Source: Pollenia angustigena
Lineage: Eukaryota; Arthropoda; Insecta; Diptera; Polleniidae
NCBI GenBank assembly: GCA_930367215.1
Contig: OV884056.1
Location: 86,687,285-86,751,284, forward strand
Direction: 5' to 3'
Length of the DNA stretch: 64,000 nucleotides
Below are positions 10,831-23,339 of the stretch, one piece after another. Each line of letters starts with the position of its first letter. Position 1 is the first letter of the stretch. A program made the translations under genes and the position numbers. The notes below the pieces were generated by a model. It was given only the letters and a program-made list of their open reading frames with translations, ran no database searches and had not been told where the DNA came from.

Positions 10831-12318
10831 CGTCCGGATAAATTAAAAATAAACTTCGTATTTAACTATTAACATTGCCACATTTTATAGAATAGGGCTG
10901 ATCTCTTTTTATTCTGTTAATGACGTTAATGACGTTAATAACAGTAATAATAATGATGAAAAACAAGACACCGTCTCTAATAATAATGATCTGGCCTATA
11001 AACTTTTGGCTAATGCTTGTGATCCAAATTATGACATAATCTAAAACAATTTCATTTGAAAAGTTAGTTGAATGAAAAGTTGTAGTTCGTTTTAAGTATT
11101 TTCTGTGGCAATTGGTTACACACATACTAACACACAGTTAGAGACGCACATGTCCGATTTGATATTCAGACGATCCATCTTTATGTCTTAATATAGATAC
11201 ATGTGTGTATTATGTGTATATGAAGAAATGTACTAACATAATTATCTCTTTGTATAAACAATTTATCATTTGCCATCTTCTACAAGACAATTGCAATTGC
11301 ATGAGCTTTTTGTTGTTGATATTGTAACGTAATGGATCGCAACGTACTACGTATCTCATGGAATCTTTGACTTGTACGCATAATTATCTATGTATGTATA
11401 TGTTTGTGTACATGTGGTAAGTGACCGACCGGCCAGTCGTAATGGCTTTTAATGCAGCTGTTTCACAAGATTTTGGCTAACAAATGTTACTTGGATGAGT
11501 TATAAATTTTAGCGCACTGTTGTTGGAAGTGTTGCTTCTTGCTACTGCTGTCGTCATTGTGGTTTTCAGGTTGTCTGCTCATCACCTGTGTATGAAGTCA
11601 GTTTAATATTAAACTCAGTTGGTTGTTGTAAATGCAGTCTATATGAGGACGGACTCTGACGTAAATTTGAACATATTTATAGATACAAAACTTACATACA
11701 TACATATTCACATAAATATGTATATACTTGAGATACTTGAGCTTATACGTATTCTCAAGATGCAGTTATGCCTATGCAGTTTATGAAATAATAAAAGTGA
11801 AAGGATTTTCTGTATCTTAAAGTTGCCTAATACAATTTTTATACAAATATGTATTTTTTTTATGAATGCCTCTGAATGCATAGATCTTGAATTGCAGTGA
11901 TTTGAAAAGTGTCATCATTATTTCATTGCAACATATTTAGCTGTGTAATAAAATAATTTGTATTTAATTAAAATAATTAAGTGCAAAAAATGTTGTTGTA
12001 ATAATTTTAAATATAGTACATACAATGTATATGAACATTAATACACTTTTTGGTTCTATGAAGAAGTCAAGGAAAACTACCAAACACAGGATGAATATTA
12101 TAAGCAAGTTATACTTTTTACACCTTCCACCACTAGTTGCGAAAGGGGCATACTAATTTTTTCAGTATGTGTGAAACTTTTTTAATATTCATCTAAGAAC
12201 CCTTTAAGAATATAATTCTAAGTCGATTAAGCCATGTCTGCTAGTTGAAATCACTCTTGCTTTCGGATGACTTAAAAGAAAATAAAAAATTTGGTGTAAA
12301 ATGATTTCTTGTTGTTTC
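10831..12318. other. Gene-poor stretch
   Basis: There is a short gttaatgac repeat near 10917-10945 and a palindrome gtttaatattaaac near 11603. No gene, RNA or complete mobile element could be supported. Confidence 0.4.
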
Positions 12319-12321
12319 TAA

Positions 12322-12480
12322 GCCCTGGTTCACACTATGAAGTTTCTTTCTGAAAGTCTGAGGTTATTGGTGAGAGACGAGAAAAGAATGTCATGTTCTC
12401 TTTCCCTCTCGACGAAAAACACAATCTTTCATAGTATAAGCCAAGACTAAACCTAGTACTTACTCTGTTCGAACCAGGGT
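12322..12480. mobile_element. Degraded MITE of the GTGCYGGTTCACAC family (copy 3)
   Basis: It begins GCCCTGGTTCACAC after TAA (12319-12321), and its diverged right arm ends near gttcgaaccaggg. The centre keeps the family's gagaaaagaatg..cat and ttctcttt segments. It is clearly older than copies at 2215-2356 and 17214-17341. Confidence 0.6.
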
Positions 12481-13180
12481 TGATAAGGTTGGTACAATTG
12501 TACTTTTTTTGGTACAATTCAAAACTAAAAAGTACGCTGGTACCCCCTTAACTCATTTGGTACTATTTCGAAATTTTTAACTCTACATATTTATTATTAA
12601 TATAAAATGGCAACTCGTATTTACTGTCCAGTGAATATAAGCGTATTTAACAAATCAGCTATGATATTTTGCATTTGCCTTTTTGCAAGACCATTTGCAC
12701 CAAACACTAAACTCCGCTTTTGTGAACAGATTTTTGCAGTTGTTCATTGAACGATTGCTTTTGCTACATTATTAATTTAGCATCAGCAGCAGCATATAAG
12801 CGTGCATTTTCTGATGATATTGACAAGTTTTTAAAATATGTATATAGGAAACCACTTCTGCAAAAGTTCTACATAGTAGAAAAGACGACTTTCTCTCAAT
12901 TCAAGATTATTTTGGAACGAATTCATAAAACATATTTTCAAATATTCGTCGACAAGATGTTTGTCACCAGCTTTTAAAAAACTTCAGTCAAAGTAGAAAA
13001 ACTACAATTTCTTCCACTTCTTCATTAATCATTGACAAAAAAAAAAACTATTTCTTCTACTTCAGGTGCATTAAATGTAAACAGTCGCTGTCAAACCAAC
13101 TTAAAAAGCGAAAAGTTACACATAAATTTTCGTTTTTTGTTCTGCAGTTTTTGGTTTCGACTGCAGTTTTTTAAACCCTG
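12475..13180. mobile_element. Possible hAT-like nonautonomous element
   Basis: CAGGGTTGATAAGG at 12475 is mirrored by ttaaaccctg ending at 13180. The 8-bp flanks gttcgaac and gttgtcac match at only five positions. Just inside the left end lies ggtacttttttt, also present near the left end of the hAT element at 31866-32948. The left end overlaps the degraded MITE arm, so the boundary is uncertain. Confidence 0.4.
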
Positions 13181-13189
13181 GTTGTCACG

Positions 13190-13318
13190 TCCCTGCAAAT
13201 AAAATTGGACCACCTGATCCATTTTGATAAAATGGACTACTCCATGGACTGGTCCAATGTAATGCAAGCATGGACCATGTCATTGTTAAAAAGTGTTTGT
13301 AGTGAGACGACACACAGC
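13190..13318. repeat. Dispersed repeat, family ggaccacctgatccatttt (copy 1)
   Basis: It shares ggaccacctgatccattttg, actactccatggac and gcaagcatggaccatgtc with copies at 33643-33833 and 38054-38290. Noncoding; termini not defined. Confidence 0.65.
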
Positions 13319-14660
13319 GCTTTGTCCCCATATAACGAAGGGACATAAATAGCAGGAGTTGTCAGAATTTTTGAAATTTGGTACACTAGCATCAAATAGC
13401 TTAGTTAAGAAAAATATGAATTTTTGGAGAAATCGGTCCAAGGACACGTCTACCTCCCATTTGTCCTAAAATGGAAAAATGTAATTTTAGCTTCAATAAT
13501 GCCCACAAAACTACAAAGAATGGTCATGCTGATACACACACAATTAGCAACGTGTGTGTAAATTTTCATTTAAATCTGAACCAGGACTCAAGGTCCTGCC
13601 ATATATCCTTTTTCTTAAAAATGCTATAACACAAAAATTATCCAATCGTAATAAAATTTGGTATGAAAATTAATATTTGTTAGATATATATGTATGCCGA
13701 ATTTTGGTAGAATCGGATTATTAATGTGGAAATACAAAAACATCATTTAATGAAAAATTAGTTAAAAACGCTTAAAATGTTGTTGCAAAAACGTGAATAA
13801 ACAACACAAACCTATTTTGTACAAACAGTAATTTTAAATTTTTGCTTTGGTTTTTAATAAATGCAGACGCCGATAATACTGAGATAATTTTTTTTAGCTA
13901 TTTGTTTTAAGCGGTGGAGAAATATCAAAAAGTAAAAATAATTTGGAGAAAAAAGTTTTGGGGCAAACAATGCTGTTTAAAAAATTAGAATTTACGGCTG
14001 AAACTGATTTGAATGCTTTTTCTTTTACGTCCACACTCTACAAGGTTTTCGCTGCAATGAATTCATTTAGTAGTAGACACCACAACAAGTTTGACAAACA
14101 TACAACATATCTGCCAAATCTTAAAAATTTTTAATATTTCTACAAACATTCTTCAATTGTTTGTTTGGACAAAACAAACATCCCAATTAAAAACACAAAA
14201 CATTTGTACAAACCGTAAATATTGGCATGTTTGCCAAGTAATTTGTATGGTTTATTTTGTGGTTATTAAATCCATAACACAAATACATACAAAATAAAAC
14301 CAACAAGAGAGTAATCTGCTTTTGCTTAAAATTCCGTGCAAAACAAGTGCAGCCCATATCGTACGTTTTTTTCAATAATTTAAATTTCTTATCTGTATTG
14401 ACTATTTTGTATGGGAGCCCCCTTAAGGAATGGAGATAACGGGTAGGTATGTAAGAAATAAATGATTGAGATGAAAAATAAATTCTTAAATTTGGCCCCT
14501 GCAGCGCCGGTTTTTTAGTAATGTCAATAAACTATAACGTTTTTGAGTTACGCGAATATATGTTGTTGAACCTCCTCCATTTTCGAAATAACCGCACATG
14601 GCCCTGTTTACCATTTAAATCCTCTGCGTATTCGGCCTTCGTTCGGAAACAAGGTAGATT
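13319..14660. other. Gene-poor AT-rich stretch
   Basis: No gene could be supported; open frames near 13943-14297 are short and featureless. Sequence near 14500 becomes less AT-rich ahead of the minisatellite. Confidence 0.4.
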
Positions 14661-14662
14661 TT

Positions 14663-14945
14663 AGAAGCTTTACTTAGCGAAATCGGTACTTGTTATACCA
14701 TAAAGGAGAAAATTCTTGCGCCCGCCCAAAGGCCGGCTATACAGAGAAGCTTTAGTAAGCGAAGCCGGTGTTTGTTATACCATGGAGGAGAAAATCCTTG
14801 CTATACGTAGAAGCTTTAGTTAGCGAAGCCGGTCTTTGTTATACCACAGAGGAGAGAATCCTTGCGCCCGGCCAAAGGCCGGCTATACAGAGAAGTTTTA
14901 TTTAGCGAAGCCAGTACTTGTTTTATCAAAGAGGAGAAAATCCCT
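14663..14945. repeat. Minisatellite, four units of about 85 or 60 bp
   Basis: Units begin at about 14663, 14744, 14804 and 14890 with gaagctttagttagcgaag and continue ttgttataccanngaggagaaaatcc. Three units have the full length and one lacks the GC-rich segment. In full units that segment contains ggccaaaggccgg, a small stem-loop. Confidence 0.75.
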
Positions 14946-14949
14946 GCTT

Positions 14950-17205
14950 TGGAGTTTGTAAACATGTCGTGACGGGCCCGCCGCACGCCCCACGATCGCT
15001 CGCCAAACGCGCTCCCCCCCCCCCCCCTTCCACCTACTGTACCATATATGACAATGGCAACTCATTCTTTTGCCAATTTGTAACCATAACAATTACACTA
15101 TTATGGCGTTATTTCCACTTTGGTTACTAAACGATTATGGCGTTATTGTACTTGGATGGTGGTAATAAAGCCATATGGCCTTATTTCTCAATGAATTGAG
15201 CCTATGGCTTTATTGCACGGGACCTCCCCAGCCACATTAAAAATATAAATGTCCTAAATATCATCCATCAGTAGCTAATCAAGATTATTTAGTAAGTCTA
15301 ACATTTTTACCCGGAAAACATTTTTTGAATAGAAAAAAATTCGTAACGAAAATGGTAAAAAGTTCCAAAGCCAAGCAATCCGAACAATAAAAGATTTTTT
15401 ATTTAGTTACAAAAAAGATAACATTTGAACAACATGGACCCAAAGTACAAGATTATTTGCTTGCTGGCATTACGTTACAAAAAGTAGACTTCTTGCTGGA
15501 AATGCCCATATTCTGCGAATTTTTCGCAAATATTAATGATTGTCATTAAAACAAACAAACTTAATACTTCCGTAATGCCCTTGTGCGAATTTTAAATCTT
15601 AAGTAAATTCTTTAAAGTCTTTAGAGATAAATTTTTCATTTATTACATATACATACAACATTTTCTTTTTTAACAAGTCCAGACATTTGAATATCTAACT
15701 ACACTAGAAGAAATCCAATTAGCATAAGGTTAATTGAATTGAATGAAAAATATAAAATTGCAATGTTCTGTGGTCTTTTTAAAAAACCTTTCCAGAGCAA
15801 ACATTCGTTTCAAACAAAGATTTCGTTTCGGTCGAAACTTAAATATATCATGCTACAATCGATAACGGCCTCTCAATAATGCACATATGTATGTATGTAT
15901 GTTGAAAAGATTTAAATTGATACCTGCCCTAAGGCCCACACAATACGTTTATCAACCGCATCCAAGTGGAAGAGCAACCAGCACACCCAAGTGTTCTGTT
16001 GATGTCGCTTTCCACGACTTTGGGTAGTAAACCACAACTAATACGTTATCCCCGAATGAATTCTTTCAATTGAAAAGCAAAACTCCCATGTCAAAAAACT
16101 TCCCGCAAGAAGCATCCTCACGGATCTTCAACCCAAGTGCGGTGCCATATCACCGGGGGCCCAGATGGGATGGGTACCCGATGGGATCAATATACTTTAA
16201 AATTCCCAGATATTGGGATCACCTGCTTTCCCCGGAGAATGTTACACCAAAGGGTGAAACATCCTTAAGATGATCCCTACAAACTCCCGGGAAGCGAATA
16301 TTGTTCTATCGGGAAATTGACAAATGATTCTCATTCGAATTTTAATAAGTTCTACAAACATAAATTGATGATTCATTCGTATTTACGTTTCGTTCGTATG
16401 CTTTAGTTTAAACATTATTTTAAATCTGATTAGAATTCAAATTGACTTGATGGAGTATCATTTCTTGCCCGAATATACTTAACTCAAGACAGGACCTTAG
16501 AATTACCTTATTCATCTACGAAAATTTTGTGGGTTGAGCAGTTTCAGAATATTCCACCTTCTTCTGGAATACGCTGGCTCTTAGGCTTAGTGTATCTTTT
16601 AGCAGAATTAAATAATTAAAGAGTTTTTCGAATATTTTGTTGAATATTGTGTAATATTATTTACTTATATCCTTTAAGGAATATACAACTAATGCTTTTT
16701 CTTTCATTACCAGCTTCACCTATCAAACCCTATGCCTTATCAAAACGACTCCTGACTCCAACTTCAACTCCGACTTCTACTCTAACCTCCACAGGCCTCT
16801 TAAACGGGAGCAAAATTAAATATGGTTTAATTTTTTAGGGGAAGTGGATGCTTATCGAGCTTGACTTCACCTTTATTTTTGCTTCTAGACATATTCCCCA
16901 AACATACCCACATCCTTAAGGGGGCTCTCATAGCCAGTTTAAAATTTTATGATATTGTAAAATATTGGCCCACAGCTCCTAGAATGCATGTTTCATCCCC
17001 AGCATTTGTTTCCACCATTCCTTCCCGCTCCCATACATAATATTATTTTATTATAAAGTTTTTTATGAAAAAATGCATTATACACTGCGATGGAAAAATG
17101 TTGGTAGACCAGCAAGACGGCGCGCCGCGGCGGCAGAAAAGTTAATCGACGTCTTGTTATAGTCACTTTCGATGGTAACGAGCAACTCTTGAGAGTGCCA
17201 AAAAT
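14950..17205. other. Gene-poor stretch with poly-C tract
   Basis: A run of 14 C lies at 15014-15027. The phrase atggcgttatt recurs between 15104 and 15150. Around 16145-16230 there are short overlapping inverted repeats (gatgggat, gggtaccc). No gene was recognised. Confidence 0.4.
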
Positions 17206-17213
17206 ACTATTAA

Positions 17214-17341
17214 GTGCCGGTTCACACACGTCAAGTTTGACTCGTCAAGTCTTGAGCTTTTAGGAAAGAAGGGAAAAGAGAATGCCATATTTTTTCCCCT
17301 CTCTCCTAAAAACTCAAGACTTGACGTGTGTGAACCGGCAC
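17214..17341. mobile_element. Palindromic MITE, family GTGCYGGTTCACAC (copy 2)
   Basis: A near-perfect foldback of 128 bp with ends GTGCCGGTTCACACACGTC and complement, flanked by TAA at 17211-17213 and 17342-17344. The interior aagaagggaaaagagaatgc is shared with copy 1. The good arm identity suggests a recent insertion. Confidence 0.85.
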
Positions 17342-17410
17342 TAAGTAAAGGAAAAGAAAACGTATTGCACTTTGTATGGGAGGCGCCTTAGGGATTAGGG
17401 ATAGGGGCTA

Positions 17411-18490
17411 TTATTTATTTATTTATTAAGAGAGCAGTGAGATTTCTCCTCATCAGAGATGGCACTGCGACCAAGTTAGGTCTATTGTACCTACCCCGTT
17501 ATAGTTGGCCAATAGACAATCTGCTTCCCAGAGGAATTTAATTAGGTCTTTTGTTGGTGTTGCACTGAGTAGTGACGCACTAATTGCGTGGTGCCCTTAA
17601 TGTTTACTTCTGACCCATGCCAGTGCTGGACAGTCACACAGCATATGCTTAGCGGACTTGTCTTTATCAAGACAAAGTCTGCATTCCTGGTCTTTTACCA
17701 GGCCCATCCGAAAAAGGTGACACTTGACTGTGACCTGTTAGGTAAGCCGCCATCAGTCGTAGTTCGTGTCTATTGGGACCTTTCGTCCCTATTGTAGTTC
17801 CGGGAAAGATCAGTTCCTTTGCCTGACACATTCCCGGAAGCGATAACCAGTATCTCCTATGTTCCCTGAGAGCCCAGTCCTCGAAAAGGGATTGGGTAGT
17901 GGCTGAACCCACAAAAGGAATCGGGGCCCACTATTTGGGCGTTCGAACTAGTCCTGGCTAGTTCACCAGCCCTATCATTTCGGGTACCTCTGAGTGTAAT
18001 GGCACCCAACAGAGTGTCACTATATTCATTGCGCCTACATCCTGTAGCTTTCTTTGGCATTCCGTCACCGACTTCGAGGATAATTTCCAGAGTAAATATT
18101 TAGTAAATATTACAATGCTGTTGCCAACCATTTCTTTGTCAAGCATGTTAATGCAAAACACATCAAAAGCGTGAATCCCGGTGTCGAATACGCTAGGCGA
18201 TTTACCCATGGCTATTGAGATTAGGTATTAGGTTCAAATATTCCTGCGCCTACTCCATGCTCTGACTCTGGAACCATCAGTATACTAGCGTAGGCCTTGG
18301 TTTTCATGCACGGATTTCCATTGTCCCAGGTTCTCTTGTTATCGAGGATTGTCTTGAACCTTTTGTTAAAGCCAAGTTTCCTGATCCTAATGCCCGCTCT
18401 TGAGCAGATTGATAGACCAGGAGCTAAATTAATCAGGAATATGGGCTTAGTATGGGGTATTATTGTCAAGTTTTTCCTTTTTACTCCCAC
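17411..18490 (-). pseudogene. LINE ORF2 3' fragment with RNase H and CCHC motif (I-type), frameshifted
   Basis: Read on the minus strand, the fragment gives the RNase H start TDGS (near 18270) in one frame and GVGAGIFEPNT in the next. It continues with ECQRKLQDVGAMNIVTLCWVP (near 18080), which is the RNase H segment normally ending in GHSEV, then ELARTSSNAQ. A C-terminal zinc-knuckle-like ECRLC..HMLCDC follows (near 17690-17640), then an ending to a stop at 17455-17453. At least three frameshifts and one internal stop make it dead. Beyond the stop there is a TAAA-type simple tail (about 17427-17412), as in I-like LINEs. The reverse transcriptase and endonuclease are not in the window. Confidence 0.75.
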
Positions 18491-18716
18491 TTTAAGCTCG
18501 ATGACCGTCCATGACCTCTCGTCCTCCCCACCTTATTTTTTGGCTCATGCCTTTTTCCTTAACCTCACAGAAAGTTTTATTATATAAAATTAATATTACC
18601 GGTTTTGTCATTATTGATTGAGGGGGTCATTATTACAACATAATGAAAAAGTTTCTGATAGATAAAGTGACCATTAAGTATTCTCCATTGTTACAACTGT
18701 CTATTAAAGTAAAAAA

Positions 18717-19848
18717 CTTTTTTTTTTCTGTTAGGACCAGCACTCAGGGTATGACCCCTACTAATGCATTACATTGTGTTGGAATTAGGAAAATATGTTG
18801 TGGGAAGGAGGATAGAGGGAGTAGTGTTTGTGAACATTCGATTTGAGCTTAATCATGTTGTAAGTGAGTGGCAAGACTTCTGCAGGAAGGTTTTTCCACA
18901 TACGAACAGTCCGGGAAAAAAACGAATTCTCGCTGTAATGCGTTGTACGATTCACCTGCCAATCGACCACATAAGGGTGGGCTCTTGAGCAAAAACGTGT
19001 ATTACGAGCAAACGTACGGGTTTCGGGAACCAGATCCCTAATTTCGTCAGAGCACATCCCATTGTAGTAACGATAAAACACGCAAATGCAACCTACATTG
19101 CGACGGTGCTCAAGGAAGTCAATAGAATTGGATACCCTTCTGTCACCAATGAGAACTTTCGTCCTCTCCTGCACGCGGTCGAGAAGCTCCAAAATAGACT
19201 CTGAAGCACCGACCCACACATGAGAGTTGTATTCCATACGCGGTCGGATATAGATGGTATAAATAGTAAGGAAATCAGATGAAGTGAAGTATATCTTACA
19301 CCGTATTGAATGCTTCTTTCGACACCTTGAATATATGTTCTGTCCATCGGACATCACATTGTATCCTCATGCCCAGAACATCAAGAGATTCTGATTCCTC
19401 AATAATTTTACCACCCATATATACAGATGAGGCACCTTGATTTGTCGCGCGTTTATTCGTCAGCACGCAACATTGCGTTTTTCTGGCATTAAAATCGACC
19501 CTACACTGAAAAAATTTTCTTCACAGATCCAATGAAATTTACATTAAAATTCAACCTATGTAACCCTTCATTGGATTTATGAAATGTTTCATAAAATCAA
19601 TGCAAATTTTGCATTAGTTTAATTACAAACGTTTATTTTATCCATTTTTTCAATAAGGATTCATAAAATCAATGAAAATTTTGTCATTGATTTTATTAAT
19701 CCTTCATTAATCCAATGAAGGGTTACATAGGTTGAATTTTAATGTAAATTTCATTGGATCTGTGAAGAAAATTTTTTCAGTGTATTTGCACGACCCCATT
19801 CCGAGAGTATGTCAAGGTCTCGGCCAAGCGTATCATTCATATTCTGCT
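18717..19848 (-). pseudogene. Non-LTR retrotransposon reverse-transcriptase 3' fragment, interrupted by a MITE
   Basis: The minus strand encodes the C-terminal reverse transcriptase region. First comes LGRDLDILSEWGRAN (19848-19785), then, past a MITE, VDFNARKTQCCVLTNKRATN, followed by YIRPRMEYNSHVW, ELLDRVQERTKVLIGD, FYRYYNGMCSDEI, HPYVVDWQVNRT and FFSRTVRMWKNLPAEV. The ending at 18785 is normal for CR1/Jockey-type proteins. A T run at about 18716-18727 marks the poly(A) 3' end. One frameshift near 19320 separates the blocks. The 5' part is truncated near 19848. Confidence 0.8.
19504..19782. mobile_element. Young MITE with 75-bp perfect inverted termini, TA duplication
   Basis: The ends CACTGAAAAAATTTTCTTCA are complementary over 75 bases without a mismatch, flanked by TA at 19502-19503 and 19783-19784. 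It splits the LINE at 18717-19848. Removing it with one TA restores the LINE frame as GRAN-R-VDFNA. TA target and CACTG start suit the Tc1/mariner superfamily. The 129-bp centre is noncoding. Confidence 0.9.
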
Positions 19849-20130
19849 TCATTAATTTTTGTTTTTTATGGTAAATTGTTTTGTTTTTTGTGTTTAATTG
19901 TATTTTTTTTAAAATAGTTTTAATAATTTTATTTGATGCAACACTATCATTGAAGTCACCATATTTCAGCAAAAAATATGGCAACTTTAAATTCTTAAAG
20001 GTCACTTGTAAAGTTACCATGAGGACAAATTTGCCGTTAGCTTATCAGTCACTTTTTAGGTTATTGTTATACAATTTATTTGTCAGAGAGCATCCAAAAA
20101 TTAATATTTGTAAGTTGTAAACAATATTTT

Positions 20131-20780
20131 ATGCAAACAGAAATTTAAGATAGTTATTTAATTTAAGTTTAAAAAAATATTGTACCTTTGAATAACAATA
20201 GACTAAATTTTTTATTTATTAAAATAAATTTAAAAAAAACTTTTTTTTATTGAAAATGTTCAAGTTTTTAGTGCATATTTTTTATATTTTTAGTGCATAT
20301 TTTATGCATAAGAGTAACTGTTTTATTAAAAAAAATCTATATTTATAAAAAAGGATGTGTGTATGTATGTAACGTATGGACCCCAAAACGGATGGGCCGA
20401 TTTTGATGAAATTTTCAGGGAATCTTTAGAATATTCAGGCGGGTGACACTATGTTTATGCAAACAGAAATTAAAGATAGTTATTTAATTTAAGTTTAAAA
20501 AAATATTGTACCTTTGAATAACAATAGACAAAATTTTTTATTTATTAAAATAAATTTAAAAAAAACTTTTTTTTATTGAAAATGTTCAAGTTTTTAGTGC
20601 ATATTTTTTATATTTTTAGTGCATATTTTATGCATAAGAGTAACTGTTTTATTAAAAAAAAATCTATATTTATAAAAAAGGATGTGTGTATGTATGTAAC
20701 GTATGGACCCCAAAACGGATGGGCCGATTTTGATGAAATTTTCAGGGAATCTTTAGAATATTCAGGCGGGTGACACTATG
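20131..20780. repeat. Tandem duplication of about 327 bp
   Basis: Copies 20131-20457 and 20458-20780 are nearly identical, differing by a few bases and one A in a run. Both end in ggatgggccgattttgatg and gggtgacactatg. Confidence 0.85.
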
Positions 20781-21345
20781 AAGTCTGATTTTTGATTTTC
20801 GGTCTGCGGGTGGAGGGGCATATTGCACCACCAATGACATCTATATAATTTGGACGATTTTTCCTTAAAATCATCGCCATGGTCCAACTTAGATTTATAC
20901 GAAAAGAAAATTGTGCCCCGCCCACTTTTTTCGAATTGCCTAAAATCAGAAAACGGCTGCATAGATTTGACTAATTTTTCTTTTAAATGTTCGTATTAAT
21001 CTATTTTACGTTTTCATCGAAAGAAAAACGTACCACGCCCACTTTTTCTATTAAGCCAATAACTTGAGAACGGCTTGACCGATTTGGACGATTTTTTTCT
21101 TTAAAATCATCGCCATAGTCCAACTTAGGTTTTTACGGAAAGAAAATTTTGGCCCGTCTACTTCAACGCCCACTTTTTTTTGGTTTACCTAAAATCAGAA
21201 AACGGCTCCATCGATTTGACTAATTTTTCTTTCAAATATTCGTATCTTTTTAACGGATTTTAAAAATAGTCCCACTCGGCTATGCGGTGGTATTTTTGAT
21301 ATTTGCAAAAATTGCAAAAAGTTAGGACCCTAATGAGCATAGCTT
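20781..21345. repeat. Imperfect tandem repeat of about 240 bp
   Basis: Phrases gatttggacgattttt, aaaatcatcgccat, ggtccaactta and cgcccactttttt recur near 20850-20935, 21080-21180 and partly near 20960-21050. It is continuous with the duplication at 20131-20780 and probably part of the same dispersed element. Confidence 0.6.
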
Positions 21346-21412
21346 TACATCGCCTATAAAATGAAGAGAGTTTATTTTTAGGAAATACAAATTAAAGACC
21401 TGCACGAGTGTT

Positions 21413-22305
21413 CAGTGAACTCGCGATAACGTGAACTAATTTTTACCATGGCGTTTCACGTTTTCGAGATTGTTCACGTTATAGAATGCCAAAAATTTAA
21501 AAAAATAATACCCCTATTTAAAAATAAATAGATAAACAAGTACATATGTATTTTAAACGAATATTTTATTCATTTTTAATAACAAAAAATATATGTATGT
21601 GCAATAATTCAGTTGCTACATTAAAAAAATATATTTCTTATGAATATCATAAAAAAATACACATAAAAGTAACAAAAACGAAAAGAAATATTTTTTTGTT
21701 TGAAGAATGTTTATAAGGGGAAAAAATACACAGGAAAAAAAGGTCATCTTTTTTTATAAGTTTTTTGTTTGATCATCTTTAACAAAGCTTTTTCTTTAAG
21801 TTTTCTTAACACACTGATTTCAATTTGGTCGGCCATCTCATTTTTAGCCAATATTAAAGCCATATAAGAGCTTCTATTTCCTATTTTTGCCTCTAAATGG
21901 AACAAACTGTTGATTTAGCAACACCATATTTTCTAACCAAGCCACTGACACTATAAACCTTTTGCAATAATTCAAAAATATTTACTTTATCTTTCAAAGA
22001 TAACACTTTCCGGGTTTTTAATGACATTTTTCACTTTCACGAATATCGTAGCGATGTTAAAAAACAGCTAATATGTCAGCGTATTACATACATGGATGCA
22101 ATTAAGAAAAAAGAACGCTGTAACATCAACCAATAAGTGAACTCAATTCGGGGATTTCCCAATTCAAAAAACATTTTAAAAAGTAAACACGTTTACGTTT
22201 TAGAGCTTCCAGATTTTGTTCACGTTTTAGAATAGCCTGTGTAAAAATAAATTGGTTCACGTTTCTGAGACGTTCACCCTTTTGAGTGTTCACGTGAGTT
22301 CACTG
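21413..22305 (-). mobile_element. Pogo-like (Tc1/mariner superfamily) fossil
   Basis: The termini CAGTGAACTC on the left and gagttcactg on the right are inverted, and subterminal aacgtgaac motifs recur at both ends. On the minus strand from 22027 it reads MSLKTRKVLSLKDKVNIL. After a frameshift comes VSGLVRKYGVAKSTVCSI, the CENP-B/pogo type DNA-binding helix-turn-helix. Stops and frameshifts follow and no DDE domain was recognised. Flanks are TT and TA, so the expected TA duplication has decayed or is misread. Confidence 0.65.
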
Positions 22306-23336
22306 TATTAGTAATTACTACTGATATAAATAATGAGTGTAACTGATATTGTATGGTTTTGCTTTTGCCTAATCACCATATCTTAAAAACAAAAACAGAT
22401 GCTTATGGTTTTGGATTGAGTATGTCATAACATTTTTTTTTTTTGCTTACAAATATCTGTTGTCACCATAAGTATTTCTACAATATCTGTGGTTATCTGT
22501 TGTATGCTAAAATATTGTTGGCGAGTTGATGAAAATAAGATAGTTTATAAAAACTTGCATAAGATCTCAACCAGGGGTGCCAGATGGTTTTAGTACAAAA
22601 TCGGCATATTTTCAAAAACAAATCGGAAATCAAATTATGAAAAAACGGCAAATTAAAATTACTGTTTTAAACAGAATAAAACATATTTATAATAAAAAAA
22701 AACAACAAATTAAAACAATTAACCATTACATAATGCTTTAAAAAAATAAATGTTTTATAAATAAATTTTATTTAATTAAAAAAATACAATTAAAAAATGT
22801 AATAATTGACACAAAGTTTTATTAAAAGCATTGAACGGTAGAATGGAAATGCGGATTTTATTTTTTAAAGAGTATGCCATCCACATGTCTTTTGTCGACT
22901 TGAACACACTGTTCAAAACGGAGCCTTGTTTTTCGAGAATTTAAAAAAAATTACCCAATTTTCTCATGCGTGGATAAGGCTCACCAAACATTTACCCTGG
23001 GGCAATGTAAAGGTGTTTGATGTTTCAATCGAGGGTTGGAGGTTCTTGGAGACCAGTAAAGAAAGTTTTGATTATTGACGGGGCTATTTAAGTGAAAATG
23101 AACTTTGAACAAAATTGTCGACGAGCAATTACGTAAGAATCATTAAGAACCTGTGGTTATCTAGAATAAACGATCTTAACTCCACAGTTAAAAATCATTT
23201 TTCAACAAAAAAATAAAAATAGGTATGGATGAACTTTAAAAAAGAGAGTTTTATTTCGCAGTCATAAAATAGTCGGCCTAAAATGCTTCTTCTTCTTCTT
23301 TTTAATGACAATTAGTTTTATTGCAGTGCAAGCTTA
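22306..23336. other. Gene-poor stretch, possible hAT end
   Basis: ccaggggtgccagatgg at about 22573 resembles a hAT left terminus, but no partner end was found. The rest is AT-rich with no supported gene. Confidence 0.35.
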
Positions 23337-23339
23337 TTA

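Noticed and set aside
12460..12480. gttcgaacc resembling a tRNA T arm
   Set aside because: No A box or cloverleaf; it is the right arm of a decayed MITE.
15014..15027. C14 tract as G-quadruplex or promoter element
   Set aside because: A single C run without the four-tract pattern; no gene nearby.
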